From Streptomyces mashuensis (GTDB taxonomy: Bacteria; Actinomycetota; Actinomycetes; Streptomycetales; Streptomycetaceae): DNA of 64,000 nt. Position numbers and translations under genes: made by a program. The stretch covers positions 558,001 through 622,000 of the forward strand of contig NZ_BNBD01000001.1 of assembly GCF_014654785.1 (NCBI RefSeq), given 5' to 3'. The notes below the pieces were generated by a model. It had not been told where the DNA came from, made no database searches, and was given only the letters and a program-made list of their open reading frames with translations. Shown here in pieces: positions 26,528 through 34,275 of this stretch. Within the stretch, counting starts at the first letter, position 1; every line of letters starts with the position of its first letter.

Positions 26528-28053
26528 CACAGGGCTCCCGCGGGGTTGGCGCGGCCGGTGACGGCCGGCGGACGGCGGCCGGGCACGTACGCCCCGACCT
26601 CTTCGACGGCCCGCAGCGCGGACTCGACGGCTCCCTCGATCCAGGCCGGTGCCGACGAGCAGTGCTCGCCCGCGAAGAACATCCGGCCGCAGGGCCGGGA
26701 GGCGCGCCGGATCTCCTCCTCGCACTGCTCGGGGCCCTTGCCCCAACGGGTGGTGCAGCCGCCCCAGGCCCACGGCGCACGGTCCCAGGCCACGCTGACG
26801 ACGTCCAGCACCATGCCGGGCGCGAGCAGCTCGGGGTGGAGGGCCGCCAGCTCGCGCAGGACGAGGCGGTGCCGGCGCCGCTCGGGCAGCCGGCCCATCA
26901 GGTCGGCCTCCTCGCCTATGGTGTAGCTGGCCAGCAGGGCGGCGCCGCGCCCGGTGTCGCCCTCGACCGGCGGGTAGTACGTCTGCCGTATGCGCCCACC
27001 GGTGAACGAGGCGCCGCCGCGTATGCCGTGCTGCCACCAGAACGGCTCGCGGCAGTGGACGGCCACCTTGGTCGCCGGGCAGTAGTCCACCTCGGCCAGG
27101 ACGGACAGCTTGTCGGGGTCGAGGCCGCGCAGCCGCAGCCGGCGCACGGCCGGGAACGGCAGGGTGCACACCGCGAAGTCCGCGCGCCGCACGACACTGC
27201 GGGTGCCGGTGCGGGCCCGGACGAGGACGTGGTCGCCGTGCACCTCGACGCCGGTGACGCGGTGGCCCAGCCGGAGCGGACCGCGCAGCCGGGCGGCGAG
27301 CCGTTGCGGCAGCTGGTCCATGCCGCCCTCCAGGCGCAGCAGCGCCGGCCCGGTCTCGGTCAGGATGTCGTCGAGGAAGCTGTTGAGGCGGGCGCTGCAC
27401 CCGGTCCGCAGCCACGGGTGGGCGGCGAACACGGCCTGCAGGTCCACCCGGTCGCCGGCGGAACCGCGCAGATGCGCGGAGACGTCGGTACGGGCGACCA
27501 GGTCCAGCAGCTGGCGGCGCAGGTCCTCGCGGAGTTCGGCGCGCAGGTCCGGCGGCGCCACGGCGTCGACAATGGCAGTGAGCCAGGCGCCGAAGACGAC
27601 GGTGCCGTCGTCGTAGTGGTGGCCCGGCAGGTGCTGTTCGAGCTCGCGGCGGAAGTTCTCGCCGAGCGGGCCGGCGGCGTCCCGGATTCGCAGGAAACCC
27701 GGCCCGGTGCGCAGGAATGCGTTCTCCTCCGAGAGCAGGGTCCGGAAGGTGCGGAGTTTCTCGTCGAGACCGGTCCGGTGGATGTATTCCAGGGTCCGGT
27801 GGTGGTGCGCCGGAATGCGCATCGCGCCGAGTTCCGCGAACGGCGCGCCGGGGCCCGGACCGAATCGGTGGGTGTGGATGCGGCCCCCGATGCGCGTGTT
27901 GCCTTCCAGGACTTCCACGCGGTAGCCCAGGGCCTCCAGTTCACAGGCCGTCACCAGGCCGGATATACCGGCTCCGAGGACCAGGACCGACGGTCCGGCC
28001 TGTTCGAAAGAGTCGAATGTGTGTGCATGCCAAACTTCGGTTGCGTCCAGCAC
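26527..28053 (-). CDS. L-tryptophan oxidase (RebO/StaO/VioA family flavin amine oxidase)
   Basis: The 508-residue flavoprotein is of the L-amino-acid/monoamine oxidase family. It has VLVLGAGISGLVTACELE (residues 23-40), GGRIHTHRF, the substrate-channel motif ELGAMRIPAHHH seen in L-amino-acid oxidases, and the C-terminal FAD motif FFAGEHCSSAPAWIEGA. It oxidises L-tryptophan to indole-3-pyruvate imine, the first step of bisindole biosynthesis. It is the first gene of the four-gene operon O-D-C-P, all joined by 1-4 base overlaps. The start is GTG 28053 with GGGGGGAAG eight bases upstream. Two direct repeats overlap this ribosome site (see next entry), hinting at control of the operon there. There is no signal peptide. 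Confidence 0.9.
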   Translation of the reverse strand: MLDATEVWHAHTFDSFEQAGPSVLVLGAGISGLVTACELEALGYRVEVLEGNTRIGGRIHTHRFGPGPGAPFAELGAMRIPAHHHRTLEYIHRTGLDEKLRTFRTLLSEENAFLRTGPGFLRIRDAAGPLGENFRRELEQHLPGHHYDDGTVVFGAWLTAIVDAVAPPDLRAELREDLRRQLLDLVARTDVSAHLRGSAGDRVDLQAVFAAHPWLRTGCSARLNSFLDDILTETGPALLRLEGGMDQLPQRLAARLRGPLRLGHRVTGVEVHGDHVLVRARTGTRSVVRRADFAVCTLPFPAVRRLRLRGLDPDKLSVLAEVDYCPATKVAVHCREPFWWQHGIRGGASFTGGRIRQTYYPPVEGDTGRGAALLASYTIGEEADLMGRLPERRRHRLVLRELAALHPELLAPGMVLDVVSVAWDRAPWAWGGCTTRWGKGPEQCEEEIRRASRPCGRMFFAGEHCSSAPAWIEGAVESALRAVEEVGAYVPGRRPPAVTGRANPAGAL

Positions 28054-28058
28054 CGTAC

Positions 28059-28091
28059 TTCCCCCCGTAAAGTGCCTTGCATTCCCCGTAA
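28059..28091 (-). promoter_or_regulatory. direct repeats in the leader of the indolocarbazole operon
   Basis: Two copies of a TTACGGGGAA-type sequence (plus strand TTCCCCCCGTAA at 28059-28070 and TTCCCCGTAA at 28082-28091) lie exactly 21 bases apart, two helical turns. The proximal copy contains the ribosome-binding site of the oxidase gene. This looks like a binding site for a dimeric or SARP-like regulator, but no regulator gene is in the window. Confidence 0.4.
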
Positions 28092-28624
28092 GGGGCCCTC
28101 ATAGGGTTTTCACAGTCGAGCCCCTGAGGCAATGGTATTTCCGGTCACCCAGATTCCCGCAACGCCTTTTTGGGTAGCGTCCACCAATGCGTAGACGTCG
28201 TACGACGGCATAGCGCGGCAACGCCCGAAAAGCGGTCCTGGGGCCTCCGCATTTTCCGCGGACAATGCAACGGTCAATCCCTGGTGCGCCGGTGGGCGCG
28301 GCCGCGGAAAAGTGGAAACCCGAAGCATCCGGCCGCCGGCCGCCCGCCGGGCCGGCCGGGGGCGTCCCGCCCCGGAACGGCGCGATGGGCCGGTCCGGGC
28401 CGGATGACGTAGCGGCGGGGGAGACGGAAGGCGTAAAAGGCCGGGCCTCTTCCGCGGCCCGGTACCGCGGCCGGTGTCTGGTTCCTTCCCGTTCGGGCCC
28501 GAAGTCCGGTTGAGGCGCCCCTTCCGCTCCCCCGGAAGAGTGACCACGGGGCACCGTGGCGCCCGTGGTGCGGGCCGCGCGACCATGGGGGCCGCCCGGC
28601 CCGCCGACCGCTCCGGAGGAGCCC
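28092..28624. other. 533-base non-coding region between the indolocarbazole operon and ppa
   Basis: The stretch is divergent and must carry the promoters of both neighbours. No convincing -35/-10 pair was found. It is slightly more AT-rich near 28100-28260. A minus-strand ATG frame of 33 codons ends at 28110 but has no ribosome site and matches nothing I know. The segment 28320-28520 is very GC-rich, with no repeats of note. Confidence 0.6.
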
Positions 28625-29125
28625 ATGGACTTCGACGTCGTCGTGGAGATCCCGCAAGGCAGCCGCAACAAGTACGAGATGGACCACGAGACCAGCCGCA
28701 TCCGGCTCGACCGGATGCTCTTCACCTCCACCCGCTACCCGGCCGACTACGGGTACATCGACGGCACCCTCGGCGCCGACGGCGAGCCCCTGGACGCGCT
28801 CGTGCTGGCCGGTGACCCCACCTTCCCCGGCGTCGTGGTGCGCTGCCGGGCCATCGGGATGTTCCGGCTGCGGGACGAACAGGGCGAGGACGACAAGGTG
28901 TTGTGCGTGCCCGCGGCCGACCCGCGCCACGAGCACCTGCGCGACCTCAGACACCTGCCGGAGTTCGACCGCCTGGAGATCCAGCACTTCTTCGAGGTCT
29001 ACAAGGAGCTGGAGCCCGGCAAGTCCGTCGACGTGGCGTGCTGGGCCGACCGCGCGGCGGCCGAGGCGGAGATCAGCGCGTCACGCAGGCGCGCCGCGCG
29101 GGCCGGGACGCGCGAGGACCTCTGA
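28625..29125 (+). CDS. ppa: inorganic pyrophosphatase (family I)
   Basis: The 166-residue soluble pyrophosphatase hydrolyses PPi to phosphate, pulling biosynthetic reactions forward. It shows the family N-terminus [16 protein letters not shown], the YPADYGYI segment and the C-terminal [16 protein letters not shown]. The metal-binding signature, normally DGDPLD, reads DGEPLD (52-57), so the middle catalytic Asp (E. coli D67) is Glu54. That and the divergent tail suggest a second, specialised copy rather than the main housekeeping enzyme. Start ATG 28625 has GGAGGA four bases upstream. It is next to, but divergent from, the indolocarbazole operon. Confidence 0.9.
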   Translation: MDFDVVVEIPQGSRNKYEMDHETSRIRLDRMLFTSTRYPADYGYIDGTLGADGEPLDALVLAGDPTFPGVVVRCRAIGMFRLRDEQGEDDKVLCVPAADPRHEHLRDLRHLPEFDRLEIQHFFEVYKELEPGKSVDVACWADRAAAEAEISASRRRAARAGTREDL

Positions 29126-29178
29126 GCCGGCCTCCGAGCCGGGCGGGAAGCACGGGAAACACGGGGAGCGCCGGGCCG

Positions 29179-29592
29179 TCAGGGCTGCCGCAGCAGGGCC
29201 GCCAGGTGGCCGTCCACGTCCAGCAGCCCGCCCTCGCCGCCCGCCGGCACCACGGCGTACGTACGGGCCAGGAACGACCGCAGCTCACCCGTCTCCAGCT
29301 GCACCATGGCCACGCCCTCCGGCGCGTGGAGCTCCACCACCGTGCGGTGCGGCCCGCACGGCCACACCCGGACGTCCCCGCCGCCCGCCGAGCGCAGCAG
29401 CCCGCGGGCCAGCAGGTCGCGCGCGAAGGCCCACTCGACGGCCTCGCCGTCGAGCGACGCGGCGGCGGGGAAGGCGACGCGCACCGCGAACGGGTCGGAG
29501 CGGAGGTAGCGCAGCTGCGCGGGAACCGCGCGGGAGGGCGGGGCCGATGCGATGATCCGTGCCTGGACAGCCTGTTCGATGACAGTGGACAC
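29179..29592 (-). CDS. SsgA-like sporulation/cell-division protein (SALP)
   Basis: The 137-residue protein belongs to the actinomycete-specific SsgA-like family, which guides septum placement and spore-wall steps during sporulation. Recognisable segments are LRYLRSDPFAVRVAF, VEWAFARDLLARGL, GDVRVWP and the C-terminal ELRSFLARTYAVVP, in the same order as SsgB. Start GTG 29592 has AAGGGAG upstream; the longer frame to 29661 is not needed. It is monocistronic and convergent with ppa. Its presence supports a sporulating actinomycete. Which SALP (A to G) cannot be decided here; the N-terminal region differs from SsgB. Confidence 0.85.
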   Translation of the reverse strand: MSTVIEQAVQARIIASAPPSRAVPAQLRYLRSDPFAVRVAFPAAASLDGEAVEWAFARDLLARGLLRSAGGGDVRVWPCGPHRTVVELHAPEGVAMVQLETGELRSFLARTYAVVPAGGEGGLLDVDGHLAALLRQP

Positions 29593-29672
29593 GCCAGCTC
29601 CCTTGCGGTTGTGGTCCCGGTGGTGCGCTTCCCGTGAAAGAGACGACCGAACCGGGGGCATCGTGCACCCGG

Positions 29673-29726
29673 TTTACGCGTGAGCTGCGTCACTCTCCTT
29701 GAAAAAGAAGACATTTACGGGTGAGC
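29673..29726 (-). repeat. 13-base direct repeat upstream of the SsgA-like gene
   Basis: TTTACGCGTGAGC (29673-29685) and TTTACGGGTGAGC (29714-29726) differ at one base and lie 41 bases apart, in the 248-base gap upstream of the SsgA-like start. They could be two binding sites of one regulator. An AT-rich run (GAAAAAGAAGACATT) separates them. Confidence 0.4.
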
Positions 29727-29840
29727 GCCCCGAACTCGAAGGAATGCCGGGGAAGGGAGTCAAGAGAGTCAAGGAAGACATGGGGAAAAGGGCGCGGGAG
29801 CGCGCCCCGGCGCAGACCGGCCGGTACGCGCTCCCGCCGC

Positions 29841-31874
29841 TCAGGGCAGCGCCGTGACGGCCGGCGGCCGCAGCCCGGGCGCGGTCACGGGCGGCCCGGC
29901 GTCGTACGGCTGCCGGAGGCCGCCGGAGCCGCCGCCGGGGCCGCTGGGGCCGCCGCCCGGGCCGCCGCGGGTGGCCCGCAGGAAGGCCGGCCAGCCGCCC
30001 GTCACCGGCAGCTCCGCCGCCGTCCCGGCCAGGTCCAGCGTCAGCCGGGGCCGCGTCGACGCCGGCTGCACCAGGCCCGCGTCCGTCCCGGCCACGATCA
30101 GCGCCAGCCGGTGCCCGGCCGGCACCACGTGATCGGTGGCACCAAGAGCGAGCGTGATCGTGTACGGCCGGCCGGGCGTGAGCACCTCGCCCTCCTCCAG
30201 CCCGGCGTGGTGACCCAGGTCGGCCCAGCCCCGGCTGAACACCGTGTGCGCCACCTGCGCCGTGTCGGGCTCGGTCACGCGGAAACAGCCGGTGTCGGCG
30301 GACGTGCCGGCGCCCCAGCACGTCCGGCCGGACAACGTCCGGATGCCCTCCCCGGCCCCCGCGTAGTTGCGGATCACGGCCGGGCCCAGGTCGACGAGGA
30401 CCGCCGTCAGGTGGGCCGACCCGGTGGACGGCGTCACGGTCAGACGGACCCGCGACGAACCGGACAGCCGCAGGTCCCGGGCGAGCGGACCGGTGAGGAA
30501 GGATGCCTTGGCCGGCGTGGACTCCGTGGCGTGCGCCGCCCAGTCGCTCTCGTCCAGCGCCGGGTCGTCGGTGAACACCGACGCGGCCCCGGCCGGCGCG
30601 GGAAGGAGACCCAGGGTGCCGACGCCGGGCACCGGGCCGGCCGCCGGCCGCACGGTGGTGGCGGAGGTGCCCCGCGGCGGCCACACCGCGTCGGTGGCCC
30701 ACTGCCCCGGCGCCCGCTCCACGTCCGCCATGGGCTCGCGCTCGACGCCGTTGTCGTAGCCCAGCAGGTAGTGGTCGAACCAGCGGTGCAGGGTGCGCAC
30801 CCACTCCTCGCGGCGCAGGTCGAACGGGTCGACATGCCCGGCCTGCGACAGCCACACCTTGCGCTCCACGCCCTCCCGGGCCAGCGCGTCCCACCACTGC
30901 CCGAAGTGCTGGGTGCGCACGTTCAGGTCCTGCATCCCGTGCACGGCCAGCACGCTGGCCCGCACCCGGCCGGCGTCCTTGACGTAGTCGCGCTCCTCCC
31001 ACAGCGGGGTCCAGTCGCCGCTGCGGGGCGCGCCCTCCCGCAGCGCGCGCTGCACGGCCTGGCAGCGGCCGCGCGCCGCCGCGCTCTCGACGCGGTCGGC
31101 CAGGCCGTCGGGCCCGCTGCCGAACAGGGCGGCGCCCTGCGCGAAGTAGTAGTCGTACCAGGAGCTGATGGCGCTGATGGGTACCACGGTGCGCAGCCCC
31201 GGCACGCCGGTGGCGGCCACCGCGTTGGCGATGGTGCCGTCGTAGCTCTTGCCGATCATGCCGACCGCGCCCGTGCTCCAGCCGGCCCGTACGGCGGTGC
31301 GGCCGCGGGCCGAGGCGTAGCCGCGTGCCCGGCCGCCGAGCCAGTCGACGACGGCCTTGGCGGAGAGGACGTCGGAGCGGCCGCCGACGTCCGTGCAACC
31401 GTCCGAACGGCTCGTTCCGGTGAGGTCGACCAGGGCGACGGCGTAACCGCGCGGCACGAAGTAGTTGTCGTAGTACAGCGGGAACTGGAGCGGCCGCCCC
31501 TGCGCGTCGTACGTCTTCTTCTGGCTCTCGTTGCCCCGCCCGCAGCACGCGTAGTACGGGCTGGCGTCCATGATGACGGGCACCCGGATGCCCTGCTCGG
31601 CGGCCTCGCGCGGCCGGATCACATCGACCGCCACCCGGTCGGTGCGGCCGTCGCCGTCACCGTCGAGGCCGGTGTCGACCCAGACCGACTCGCGTACGGC
31701 CTGTTCGTACGAGTAGACGGGTCTGCTCTCGTCCGGTGGTTTCGCGCCGTTCCCGGCGAGCGCGGCCGCCGGGGGCGCGATCAGGACGGTGACCAGGGCG
31801 GCCAGAGCCGCGAGAAAGGATGCCGCCCGGGGGAAGCGAAACTGGATGCGGGTGTTCCGGAAGGGTTTCGGCAC
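29841..31874 (-). CDS. secreted Xaa-Pro dipeptidyl-peptidase (S15/CocE family)
   Basis: The 677-residue exported alpha/beta hydrolase has a signal peptide: basic start (MPKPFRNTRIQFRFPR), hydrophobic core AASFLAALAALVTVLI and AxA-like cleavage near residue 40. The catalytic domain has the nucleophile elbow GKSYDGT (S210), an Asp in MQDLNV and a His in GHVDPF. A C-terminal jelly-roll domain (about 420-640) matches the PepX_C module of S15 peptidases. It probably removes Xaa-Pro dipeptides from peptides outside the cell. It is divergent from the M1 aminopeptidase gene, so the pair may act together in peptide scavenging. The last 40 residues are Gly/Pro-rich. Confidence 0.88.
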   Translation of the reverse strand: MPKPFRNTRIQFRFPRAASFLAALAALVTVLIAPPAAALAGNGAKPPDESRPVYSYEQAVRESVWVDTGLDGDGDGRTDRVAVDVIRPREAAEQGIRVPVIMDASPYYACCGRGNESQKKTYDAQGRPLQFPLYYDNYFVPRGYAVALVDLTGTSRSDGCTDVGGRSDVLSAKAVVDWLGGRARGYASARGRTAVRAGWSTGAVGMIGKSYDGTIANAVAATGVPGLRTVVPISAISSWYDYYFAQGAALFGSGPDGLADRVESAAARGRCQAVQRALREGAPRSGDWTPLWEERDYVKDAGRVRASVLAVHGMQDLNVRTQHFGQWWDALAREGVERKVWLSQAGHVDPFDLRREEWVRTLHRWFDHYLLGYDNGVEREPMADVERAPGQWATDAVWPPRGTSATTVRPAAGPVPGVGTLGLLPAPAGAASVFTDDPALDESDWAAHATESTPAKASFLTGPLARDLRLSGSSRVRLTVTPSTGSAHLTAVLVDLGPAVIRNYAGAGEGIRTLSGRTCWGAGTSADTGCFRVTEPDTAQVAHTVFSRGWADLGHHAGLEEGEVLTPGRPYTITLALGATDHVVPAGHRLALIVAGTDAGLVQPASTRPRLTLDLAGTAAELPVTGGWPAFLRATRGGPGGGPSGPGGGSGGLRQPYDAGPPVTAPGLRPPAVTALP

Positions 31875-32064
31875 GGCGGGACCGTAGCGCGGTCAACTCC
31901 TGGGCAGAAGAGGGGCGGACGGGGCTCGTGACGGGTGGCCGAACGGCCACTCGTGTCGGGCACGTGTCGATCACATGTCGGGACGGGCCATGGACATGAC
32001 CGGGCGGGTGGTGAGTACATAGGCTGCGTTTGATCTTTCGCCCCCTACGAGTTGGAGTGAGCCC

Positions 32065-33597
32065 GTGCGTCACAGACTCATCGTCCCGAGCGCTGCCGCC
32101 GCCGCCCTGCTGCTGGCCGTCCCGGCATCCGCCGCCGACGCCACGCCCGGCGCCCCCGGCATCGGGGACTCGTACTACCCCACGTCGGGGAACGGCGGAT
32201 ACGACGTCTCCCACTACGACTTGAGGCTGAAGTACCAGCCGTCCACGGACCGGCTGGACGGCACGGCGACCCTCACCGCCACCACCACGCAGGCCCTCTC
32301 CCGCTTCAACCTCGACTTCGCGCTGGACGTCAGCGAGGTACTCGTCAACGGCAAGCCCACCTCGTTCGCCAAGTCGGGCGACCACGAGCTGGAGATCACG
32401 CCGTCGGCGCCCCTGGAGCGCGGCCGGCAGATCACCGTGGTGGTCCGGTACAGCGGCACCCCCTCGCAGGTGAAGATCAACGGGTACAGCGCGTGGCAGC
32501 GCACCCCCGACGGCGCCGTCGTCGCCAACGAGCCGGAGGCCGCCGCCTGGTGGTTCCCCAGCAACGACCACCCGCTCGACAAGGCCACGTACGACATCTC
32601 CGTCGCCGTGCCCGAGGGCCTCCAGACGGTCAGCAACGGCGAGCTCAAGTCGCAGACCACCAAGCTCGGCTGGACCCGCTACAACTGGCGCTCCACCAAG
32701 CCGCAGGCCAGCTACCTGGCGACGCTCGCCATCGGCAAGTTCGACATCACCACCGACAAGACCGCCTCCGGCCTGCCGGTCCTCAACGCCTACAGCAAGG
32801 ACCTGGGCGACAACTACGACTCGGCCAAGGCCAGCGTCGAGCGCTCCACCGAGGTCATCGACTGGGAGAGCAAGGTCTTCGGCCCGTACCCGTTCAACGC
32901 CATCGGCGGCTACGTGCCCAACGTCAAGACCGGCTACGCCCTGGAGACCCAGACCCGCCCCTACTACAGCCCCTCCGGCTTCGCCAACGGCGCCAACGTC
33001 TCCCTCGTCGTCCACGAGCTGGCCCACCAGTGGTTCGGCGACAGCGTCTCCGTGAAGGACTGGCGCCACATCTGGGTCAACGAGGGCTTCGCGACCTACG
33101 CCCAGTGGCTGTGGTCCGAGAAGGAGGGCGAGGGCACGGCCCAGGAGCTCGCCGACTACATCTACAGCAGCATCCCGGCCGACAACGACTTCTGGAAGGT
33201 CAAGCCGTCCGACCCGGGCGCCGACAACCAGTTCCACAACGCGGTCTACAACCGCGGCGCCATCGCCCTCCAGGCGCTGCGCAACGCGGTCGGCGACAAG
33301 GTCTTCTTCCAGATCCTCCAGAACTGGACCAAGGAGAACAAGTACGGCAACGCCTCGGTCCAGGACTTCGTCGCCTTCGCGGAGAAGACCTCGGGCAAGA
33401 AGCTCCAGAAGCTCTTCGACCGCTGGCTGAACACCCCCGGCAAGCCGGCCGCGGCCGACGCCGCGCGCGACGGCATCGGCAAGGCGGCCTCTGCGGCCAC
33501 GGGGAAGGGTGGCGCGCACAGCCTGAAGGCGGCGAAGCCGGTGGCCCCGAAGTCGTGGCAGAAGATCCAGGAAGCGCAGAAGGCGCACCAGCACTGA
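32065..33597 (+). CDS. secreted M1-family zinc aminopeptidase
   Basis: The 510-residue exported metallopeptidase has a signal peptide over about 24 residues ending ASA. The M1 beta-sandwich domain covers residues 40-235. The catalytic domain has VVHELAHQW (H317, E318, H321) and the third zinc ligand E340 in NEGFA, giving the HExxH-x18-E pattern. It is short for M1 enzymes, lacking the large C-terminal helical domain, and ends in a Lys/Ala-rich tail. It removes N-terminal residues from peptides outside the cell. Start GTG 32065 has TTGGAG upstream. A strong hairpin terminator follows. A TAGGCT sequence near 32022 may be its -10, but no good -35 was seen. Confidence 0.9.
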   Translation: MRHRLIVPSAAAAALLLAVPASAADATPGAPGIGDSYYPTSGNGGYDVSHYDLRLKYQPSTDRLDGTATLTATTTQALSRFNLDFALDVSEVLVNGKPTSFAKSGDHELEITPSAPLERGRQITVVVRYSGTPSQVKINGYSAWQRTPDGAVVANEPEAAAWWFPSNDHPLDKATYDISVAVPEGLQTVSNGELKSQTTKLGWTRYNWRSTKPQASYLATLAIGKFDITTDKTASGLPVLNAYSKDLGDNYDSAKASVERSTEVIDWESKVFGPYPFNAIGGYVPNVKTGYALETQTRPYYSPSGFANGANVSLVVHELAHQWFGDSVSVKDWRHIWVNEGFATYAQWLWSEKEGEGTAQELADYIYSSIPADNDFWKVKPSDPGADNQFHNAVYNRGAIALQALRNAVGDKVFFQILQNWTKENKYGNASVQDFVAFAEKTSGKKLQKLFDRWLNTPGKPAAADAARDGIGKAASAATGKGGAHSLKAAKPVAPKSWQKIQEAQKAHQH

Positions 33598-33619
33598 GCG
33601 CTGACTCCTGACTCCCGGT

Positions 33620-33657
33620 GCGGGCCCGTCGTCATGGACGACGGGCCCGCGCTTTTT
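33620..33657 (+). terminator. rho-independent terminator of the M1 aminopeptidase gene
   Basis: A perfect stem with 14-base arms (left arm GCGGGCCCGTCGTC) and a three-base loop is followed by GCTTTTT. This is a textbook intrinsic terminator 23 bases after the stop codon, unusual here in having a T tract. Confidence 0.92.
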
Positions 33658-33709
33658 GCGGAACAGGGGGCCATCGCCCGGGGGCTGGGGGTGGGTGCTC
33701 AGGAGGTGG

Positions 33710-33725
33710 TGAGTATCCGTACTCA
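33710..33725. promoter_or_regulatory. operator-like palindrome upstream of the WXG100-like gene set
   Basis: TGAGTA-TCCG-TACTCA is a perfect 16-base inverted repeat about 105 bases before the first gene of the set. No other feature explains it. It could be a regulator site; a -10-like CATAAACT lies near 33772. Confidence 0.4.
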
Positions 33726-33828
33726 TCTTTCTGTGACCTGCGATCATTCGGGCGGCACTCGCTGATCCGCTGCATAAACTGACGCCTCGTTGTCAGGGCC
33801 GTTGCACGAGTACGGGTGGCTGGGGAGC

Positions 33829-34266
33829 ATGTCTTCTTTCGCGTCGGAGTGGGCGCAGCTGAAGCGGGAGGCGACCGCTGATGCGGGAATGCACCTTGCG
33901 GGTGTCGGCGGGAATTCCGGCGGTTCTGGCTGGGTGAGTTCCGACCGGAAGGCATGGAGCGCGGCGGGTCATGGGGTCGGTCGGCTGGCCGGCAACGTCA
34001 AGACCGCGCTCACCGGGCTCGAAGACGGGCAGAAGGGCGCGAATGCGAGCGGCGTGCAGAGCGCGGTGGCCCAGGCCGAGGTGTACGAGACCTGGAAGAC
34101 GTACCTGAACGCGCTCAGTGGCCGGTGCGGTCAGATACAGGGGCGTCTGGAGAAGGCCGGCAATGGCCAGTACAAGAACGACGAGGCCATCAAGACCGAC
34201 TTCGACGGCATGGAGGCCATGTACAAGGACACGCCCGCCGTCGGTGGCGACCAGAAGGCCCGGTGA
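33829..34266 (+). CDS. WXG100-like helical protein
   Basis: This small protein of 145 residues is predicted to be almost all helical, with a GW motif (SGWVSSDRKAW, about residues 29-39) between helical stretches, in the style of WXG100/ESX-type substrates or partners. The later helix contains YETWKTYLNALSGR. There is no signal peptide or membrane segment. ATG 33829 was chosen; the longer frame begins with TTG at 33790. It is the first of three genes; the next encodes a large protein with a similar helical head and an alpha/beta hydrolase domain, so this may be its partner for export or its chaperone. I do not recognise a named family with certainty. Confidence 0.65.
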   Translation: MSSFASEWAQLKREATADAGMHLAGVGGNSGGSGWVSSDRKAWSAAGHGVGRLAGNVKTALTGLEDGQKGANASGVQSAVAQAEVYETWKTYLNALSGRCGQIQGRLEKAGNGQYKNDEAIKTDFDGMEAMYKDTPAVGGDQKAR

Positions 34267-34275
34267 TCCGGGCTC

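Noticed and set aside
23273..26926. 1,217-codon plus-strand frame opposite the chromopyrrolate synthase
   Set aside because: Antisense shadow; the minus-strand frame has clear family motifs throughout.
26527..28053. Violacein pathway (VioA/VioB) as the product of the bisindole operon
   Set aside because: No VioE-like gene, and RebC-like and P450 genes follow in the same operon, which indicates the indolocarbazole branch.
28110..28211. 33-codon minus-strand frame starting MPSYDVYALVD upstream of the indolocarbazole operon
   Set aside because: No ribosome-binding site, no recognisable product; could be chance in a non-coding leader.
31657..33747. 696-codon minus-strand frame opposite the M1 aminopeptidase
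   Set aside because: Shadow of a recognised zinc peptidase gene, and it crosses the terminator.
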